Shown piece after piece: positions 5,877 to 8,718 of a stretch of 8,718 nucleotides of DNA; the first letter of the stretch is position 1; each line of letters starts with the position of its first letter. Origin of the DNA: DASSHC01 sp035693105 (lineage in GTDB: Bacteria; Chloroflexota; Chloroflexia; Thermomicrobiales; Thermomicrobiaceae); NCBI GenBank assembly GCA_035693105.1, contig DASSHC010000169.1:1-8718 (forward strand). Direction: 5' to 3'. The position numbers and the translations under genes were made by a program. The notes below the pieces were generated by a model, which was not told the DNA's origin, made no database searches, and worked only from the letters and a program-made list of their open reading frames with translations.

Positions 5877-6602
5877 CTAGGCGGCCTGCCTTGTGGCCCC
5901 TTCCAGCGCCTGCGCGACATCAAGCTTGATGCCGGGTCCCATTGTACTCGTCAGCGTCAGCGTGCGCAAAAAGACGCCCTTGGAGGCGGCGGGCTTGGCG
6001 CGCTGCAGCGCGTCGAGCAGCGCGAAGAGATTCTCGAGCAACTGCTGGTTTTCGAAGTCCTCTTTGCCGATGACGACGTGGATCAGCCCCGTGCGATCGT
6101 TGCGGAACTCGACCCGTCCCCGCTTGAGCTCCTCCACCACGGCAGGCAGATCCTCCGCGTTGCGCACCACCGTGCCCGAGCGCGGGTTCGGCATCAAGCC
6201 GCGGCGGCCGAGAATCCGGCCCAGTCCACCGACCTTGCCCATCTGATCGGCCATGGCGATGGCGGCATCGAACTCGAGCCAGCCGTTCTGGATCTGCTGC
6301 ACCAGGTCCTCCGCGCCCACATAGTCGGCGCCTGCCTGGCTGGCCAGCTGGGCGGCCTCGCCGGTGGCGAAGACCAGCACGCGCGGCTCCTTACCGGTGC
6401 CATTCGGCAGCACGACTGTGCTGCGGACCGCCTGATCCGCCTGGCGCGGATCGATCCCCAGGCGCATATGCGCCTCGATGCTGCCGTTGAAATTCGCCCA
6501 GGCCGTCTTGCGTGCCAGCTCGACGGCTTCCTCGGGCGTGTAAAGCCGATGCGGCTCGACGAGCTTGGCCGCCTCTTGGTAGCGCTTGCCGTGCTTTGGC
6601 AT
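5877..6602 (-). CDS. rplA: 50S ribosomal protein uL1
   Basis: L1 binds the mobile L1 stalk of 23S rRNA and helps release deacylated tRNA from the E site. It is also the classic translational repressor of the L11-L1 operon. The 241-residue product has the L1 N-terminus (MPKHGKRYQEAAKLV) and the highly conserved GRILGRRGLMPNPRSGTV. The frame is open to 6647, but the ATG at 6602 is preferred because AAAGGAG lies 8 bases upstream and the protein then matches family length. An L1-binding-like RNA element (6618-6647) ends 15 bases before this ATG. Confidence 0.97.
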   Translation of the reverse strand: MPKHGKRYQEAAKLVEPHRLYTPEEAVELARKTAWANFNGSIEAHMRLGIDPRQADQAVRSTVVLPNGTGKEPRVLVFATGEAAQLASQAGADYVGAEDLVQQIQNGWLEFDAAIAMADQMGKVGGLGRILGRRGLMPNPRSGTVVRNAEDLPAVVEELKRGRVEFRNDRTGLIHVVIGKEDFENQQLLENLFALLDALQRAKPAASKGVFLRTLTLTSTMGPGIKLDVAQALEGATRQAA

Positions 6603-6617
6603 TGTCAACACTCCTTT

Positions 6618-6647
6618 GTGGTGCTGGCGGGGCGAAGCCCCTCCCAC
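6618..6647 (-). promoter_or_regulatory. L1-binding-site-like RNA element in front of rplA
   Basis: Read on the minus strand: GUGG (6647-6644), GA, GGGGC (6641-6637), loop UUC, GCCCC (6633-6629), GCCAGCA, CCAC (6621-6618). The outer stem GUGG/CCAC and inner stem GGGGC/GCCCC enclose an asymmetric internal loop of GA opposite GCCAGCA. The helix-GA-helix plan matches the L1 site of 23S rRNA (GGUGG-GA-GGCU ... AGCC ... CCACC in E. coli, from memory). The element abuts the ribosome binding site of rplA, so protein bound there would block initiation. A sister element precedes rplK. Confidence 0.65.
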
Positions 6648-6671
6648 GACGGATTATGCGGGTTCGAGCTG

Positions 6672-7094
6672 TTAGACGATCTCGATCCCCATGCTACGCG
6701 CCGTGCCTTCGATCTGCTTGATCGCGCCGGCCAGATCGACCGCGTTCAGGTCCGGCATCTTTTGCTCGGCGATCTCGCGGACCTGGTCCTGCGTCACACG
6801 CCCGGCGATGTCGCGCTTGACATCGCCCGCGCCCTTGCCGACACCGGCAGCCCGCCGCAGGAGGTCGGCGGCTGGTGGCGTCTTGGTGACGAACGTGAAC
6901 GAGCGATCTTCAAAGACGGTGATCACCACCGGGATGATCTGACCCGCCAGGCTGGCGGTGCGTTCGTTGTACTCCTTGCAGAAGTTCATGATCGCCACGC
7001 CGTGCTGACCGAGGGCCGGCCCGATCGGCGGCGCCGGCGTCGCCTTGCCCGCCGGAATCTGAAGCTTGATATAGGCGCGAACCTTCTTTGCCAC
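6672..7094 (-). CDS. rplK: 50S ribosomal protein uL11
   Basis: L11 binds the GTPase-associated region of 23S rRNA and supports factor binding and stringent-response signalling. The 140-residue product starts with GTG and reads AKKVRAYIKLQIPAGKATPA, followed by PPIGPALGQHGVAIMNFCKE, the conserved proline-rich N-terminal domain. The C-terminal rRNA-binding domain has KTPPAADLLRRAAG and ends in GTARSMGIEIV. A GAAGGG site lies about 8 bases before the GTG. It is 78 bases downstream of nusG and 69 bases upstream of rplA, and both gaps contain an L1-binding-like element. Confidence 0.98.
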   Translation of the reverse strand: MAKKVRAYIKLQIPAGKATPAPPIGPALGQHGVAIMNFCKEYNERTASLAGQIIPVVITVFEDRSFTFVTKTPPAADLLRRAAGVGKGAGDVKRDIAGRVTQDQVREIAEQKMPDLNAVDLAGAIKQIEGTARSMGIEIV

Positions 7095-7109
7095 GGTATT
7101 ACCCTTCTG

Positions 7110-7137
7110 CTGGTGCTAGCGGGCTACGCCCTCCCAG
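7110..7137 (-). promoter_or_regulatory. L1-binding-site-like RNA element in front of rplK
   Basis: Read on the minus strand: CUGG (7137-7134), GA, GGGC (7131-7128), loop GUA, GCCC (7124-7121), GCUAGCA, CCAG (7113-7110). Compared with the element before rplA, the unpaired parts are conserved (GA; GCYAGCA), the first outer pair is swapped from G-C to C-G, and the inner stem is one pair shorter on both sides. It also ends exactly 15 bases before the start codon. Flanking ACC (7140-7138) could pair with GGU (7103-7101), partly covering the rplK ribosome binding site. An L1 site in this leader is the known location for L11-L1 operon autoregulation. Confidence 0.7.
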
Positions 7138-7172
7138 GGTTGCGTCAATCGAGGATCGCGCGTGCGACGCGC

Positions 7173-7769
7173 CTAATCCTCGCGCTCGACCTGCAAGAAG
7201 TCGAGCGTGACCGGGGTCTCCCGGCCGAAAAATGAGACCAGGACCTTGACCTTGGCCTTCTCGTGATCGATCTCGTCGATCGAGCCGCGGAAGTCGCTGA
7301 ATGGACCATCGACGATGCGCACGGTGTCGCCCAGGCTGAGCGAGACCTTGACCTTCGGCGCCGGCGCCGTCATCCCCTTGAGGATGATCTGCACCTCGTT
7401 CTCGCCCAGCGGTGTCGGCTTATTGCCCATGCCGACGAAGCTGGTCACACCGGGCGTGTTGCGCACCACGTACCAGGAGTCGTCGTCCATCAGCATGCGC
7501 ACCAGCACATAGCCGGGAAAGACCTTGCGCTGCACGCTGCGGCGCTGGCCGCCGCTGATCTCGACTTCTTCCTGGGTCGGCACCACGACCTCGAAGATCT
7601 TGTCGGTCACGTCCATCGTTTCGACGCGATGCAGCAGGTTCTGGCGCACCTTGTTCTCGTAGCCCGAGTAGGTGTGCACCACGAACCAATCGCCGGGCTG
7701 CGCGGTACCCTCGGCTTCCGCCTGCGCTTCACGTCGCTGTGCCAGCCGCTCGCGGAGCGATCGCGTCAT
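7173..7769 (-). CDS. nusG: Transcription termination/antitermination factor NusG
   Basis: NusG binds RNA polymerase, modulates pausing and Rho action, and links transcription to translation. The 198-residue product has a charged 25-residue leader, the NGN domain (about 26-135; WFVVHTYSGYENKV, then VFPGYVLVRM and VRNTPGVTSFVG) and a C-terminal KOW domain (about 146-198; GDTVRIVDGPFSDFRGSIDE). The ATG at 7769 follows GGGGAGG by 5 bases. It lies 27 bases downstream of secE in the usual secE-nusG pair. Confidence 0.98.
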   Translation of the reverse strand: MTRSLRERLAQRREAQAEAEGTAQPGDWFVVHTYSGYENKVRQNLLHRVETMDVTDKIFEVVVPTQEEVEISGGQRRSVQRKVFPGYVLVRMLMDDDSWYVVRNTPGVTSFVGMGNKPTPLGENEVQIILKGMTAPAPKVKVSLSLGDTVRIVDGPFSDFRGSIDEIDHEKAKVKVLVSFFGRETPVTLDFLQVERED

Positions 7770-7796
7770 CGGAACCTCCCCTGTGCCTGGGTGATG

Positions 7797-8033
7797 TTAG
7801 AGCATTTGCCAGAGGCGCACGAAGAGCGCATCCACGCCGCCGAGCAACAGCCCGAGAAAAATCGACAGGCCAATGACCACGATCGTCAGGTTGCGCGTCT
7901 CGTCCCGGTCGGGCCAGATGACCTTTTTCGTCTCCTGGTATGTCTCACGCGCGAGCCGCTGCACCCCCGCAAACCGAGCCGGGGTCTGTCGCGCCTGCCG
8001 CTCCGTCGCCCGGGCGCGCGTCCGTGTCGCCAT
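7797..8033 (-). CDS. secE: Preprotein translocase subunit SecE
   Basis: SecE is the small clamp subunit that stabilises SecY in the SecYEG membrane channel. With the start at 8033 the product is 78 residues: a basic N-terminal tail, the amphipathic cytoplasmic helix with the conserved YQETKKVIWPDRDET, and one membrane segment (LTIVVIGLSIFLGLLLGGVDALF). The frame is open further upstream with alternative ATGs up to 8126, but only the ATG at 8033 has a good ribosome binding site (AAGGA about 7 bases upstream) and gives the normal family length. The longer starts would also translate through the hairpin at 8092-8118. It lies between tRNA-Trp and nusG, the standard position. Confidence 0.95.
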   Translation of the reverse strand: MATRTRARATERQARQTPARFAGVQRLARETYQETKKVIWPDRDETRNLTIVVIGLSIFLGLLLGGVDALFVRLWQML

Positions 8034-8091
8034 CCGCTTTTCCTTGCCTGAGCCGCTCGACATGCTCGCTACCATTTTCCATACAGACAAA

Positions 8092-8118
8092 TGGGGCGAG
8101 CCAGTGGGCTCTGCCCCA
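8092..8118 (-). terminator. Hairpin between tRNA-Trp and secE, possible terminator or processing site
   Basis: On the minus strand TGGGGC pairs with GCCCCA and, after a bulged base, GAGCC pairs with GGCTC around a CACT loop, giving an 11-bp stem. TTTGTCTGT follows, a partly T-rich tail. It starts 55 bases after the tRNA-Trp 3' end and ends 58 bases before the secE start. It could terminate part of the tuf-rpmG-tRNA transcripts or mark an RNA-processing point. Confidence 0.5.
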
Positions 8119-8173
8119 ATCATCATACTCCAGTCTCAGCAGTCCGCCACACCTCGATTTGCTGCTGGAGATG

Positions 8174-8249
<76 letters not shown>

Positions 8250-8273
8250 GTGCGACTGTCGCCGCCCGCAGAT

Positions 8274-8444
8274 CTACCGCGTCTCGCGATGCAACTGCTG
8301 TGTGCGGCAGCGTGGGCAGAATTTGCGAAGCTCCAGCCGCGCCGAATCGTTCCGCCGGTTCTTCTGGGTCGTGTAGTTCCGCTCTCGGCACGCCGTACAC
8401 TCGAGCGTGATCACGATCCGGTCGGCCTTGGCTTTCTTTGCCAT
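8274..8444 (-). CDS. rpmG: 50S ribosomal protein bL33 (zinc-binding form)
   Basis: This small protein of the large subunit lies near the E site. The 56-residue product reads MAKKAKADRIVITLECTACR, then NYTTQKNRRND and LRKFCPRC. Four cysteines (C16, C19, C43, C46) form two CxxC pairs, so this is the zinc-ribbon version and not a cysteine-less paralogue. The frame is open upstream to 8483, but the ATG at 8444 gives the family length; its ribosome binding site is weak (GGAT about 8 bases upstream). It lies between tuf and tRNA-Trp in the standard order. Confidence 0.96.
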   Translation of the reverse strand: MAKKAKADRIVITLECTACRERNYTTQKNRRNDSARLELRKFCPRCRTQQLHRETR

Positions 8445-8471
8445 GATAGCACATCCAATGCTGAATTGCGA

Positions 8472-8501
8472 GCCGCGGGGCAAGCACCGCCACCCCGCGG
8501 C
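8472..8501 (-). terminator. GC-rich hairpin between tuf and rpmG
   Basis: GCCGCGGGG pairs with CCCCGCGGC (9 bp) around a 12-base loop, starting 12 bases after the tuf stop. The minus-strand bases beyond it are TCGCAATTC, so there is no U-tract. It may partly terminate or stabilise the abundant tuf message while letting some transcription into rpmG. Confidence 0.45.
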
Positions 8502-8513
8502 CCACTGGGTCGC

Positions 8514-8718
8514 TTACTGCAGAATCTTGGTGACGACACCGGCGCCGACGGTGCGGCCACCCTCACGGATGGCAAAACGCAGCCCCTCCTCGATCGCCAC
8601 CGGCTGGATCAGCTCCACCGTCATCTGGATGTTGTCCCCCGGCATCACCATCTCCACCCCCTCGGGCAGTTGGATCGCCCCGGTCACGTCCGTCGTGCGG
8701 ATGTAGAACTGCGGCCGG
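8514..8718 (-). CDS. tuf: Elongation factor Tu, C-terminal end (partial)
   Basis: EF-Tu delivers aminoacyl-tRNA to the ribosome as a GTP complex. Only the last 67 codons plus one base lie in the window; the 5' part is cut by the window edge. The translation starts RPQFYIRTTDVTG and continues through the domain 3 sequence GDNIQMTVELIQPVAIEEGL to GRTVGAGVVTKILQ, the nearly invariant EF-Tu C-terminus. It is the first gene seen of the tuf-rpmG-tRNA-Trp-secE-nusG cluster. Confidence 0.98.
   Translation of the reverse strand, partial: RPQFYIRTTDVTGAIQLPEGVEMVMPGDNIQMTVELIQPVAIEEGLRFAIREGGRTVGAGVVTKILQ

Noticed and set aside
7143..7148. TTGACG on the minus strand upstream of rplK as a -35 box
   Set aside because: No -10-like hexamer lies 16-18 bases downstream; that region is the GC-rich L1-like element.
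5826..7235. 469-codon open frame on the plus strand
   Set aside because: It is antisense to rplA and rplK, which are certain. Long antisense frames arise from codon bias in GC-rich DNA, and the translation shows no family motif.
8122..8127. TATGAT on the minus strand as a secE promoter -10
   Set aside because: The -35 at standard spacing matches poorly, and the transcript would begin inside the hairpin at 8092-8118.

Overview
The window is GC-rich bacterial chromosome made almost entirely of housekeeping genes. The best guess for the host is Chloroflexota, Thermomicrobia-like. This rests on the base composition, the gene content, a four-cysteine L33, an L10 leader with an attenuator, and an rplL not followed by rpoBC. 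It is an inference from style, not from a sequence match.

Left part, plus strand (1-3309): a possible tail of an upstream gene, a 628-residue cytoplasmic TPR-type protein of unknown role, then the cyclic-di-AMP pair cdaA (membrane diadenylate cyclase) and cdaR (a short single-domain YbbR protein), which overlap by 32 bases. An extended -10 promoter precedes cdaA. The stretch 3310-3888 lies between convergent genes and holds no convincing gene, only two inverted repeats.

Right part, minus strand, read from high to low coordinates (8718-3889): tuf (3' end only), rpmG, tRNA-Trp, secE, nusG, rplK, rplA, L10 leader, rplJ, rplL, hairpin, tRNA-Pro(GGG), ANTAR response regulator. The order tuf to rplL is the classic translation/transcription cluster. 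After rplL the usual rpoB-rpoC is missing, and a tRNA plus a two-component RNA-binding regulator lie there instead.

Regulation is the most interesting content. The L10 leader upstream of rplJ ends in a strong hairpin plus U-rich tract just before the rplJ ribosome binding site, as expected for transcription attenuation. Two matching RNA elements lie upstream of rplK and rplA. They share an unpaired GA and a GCYAGCA strand, have stems that covary, and both end exactly 15 bases before the start codon. Their architecture matches the L1-binding site of 23S rRNA and of known L11-L1 operon messages. Duplicate L1-binding sites in front of both L11 and L1 genes are the main finding here.
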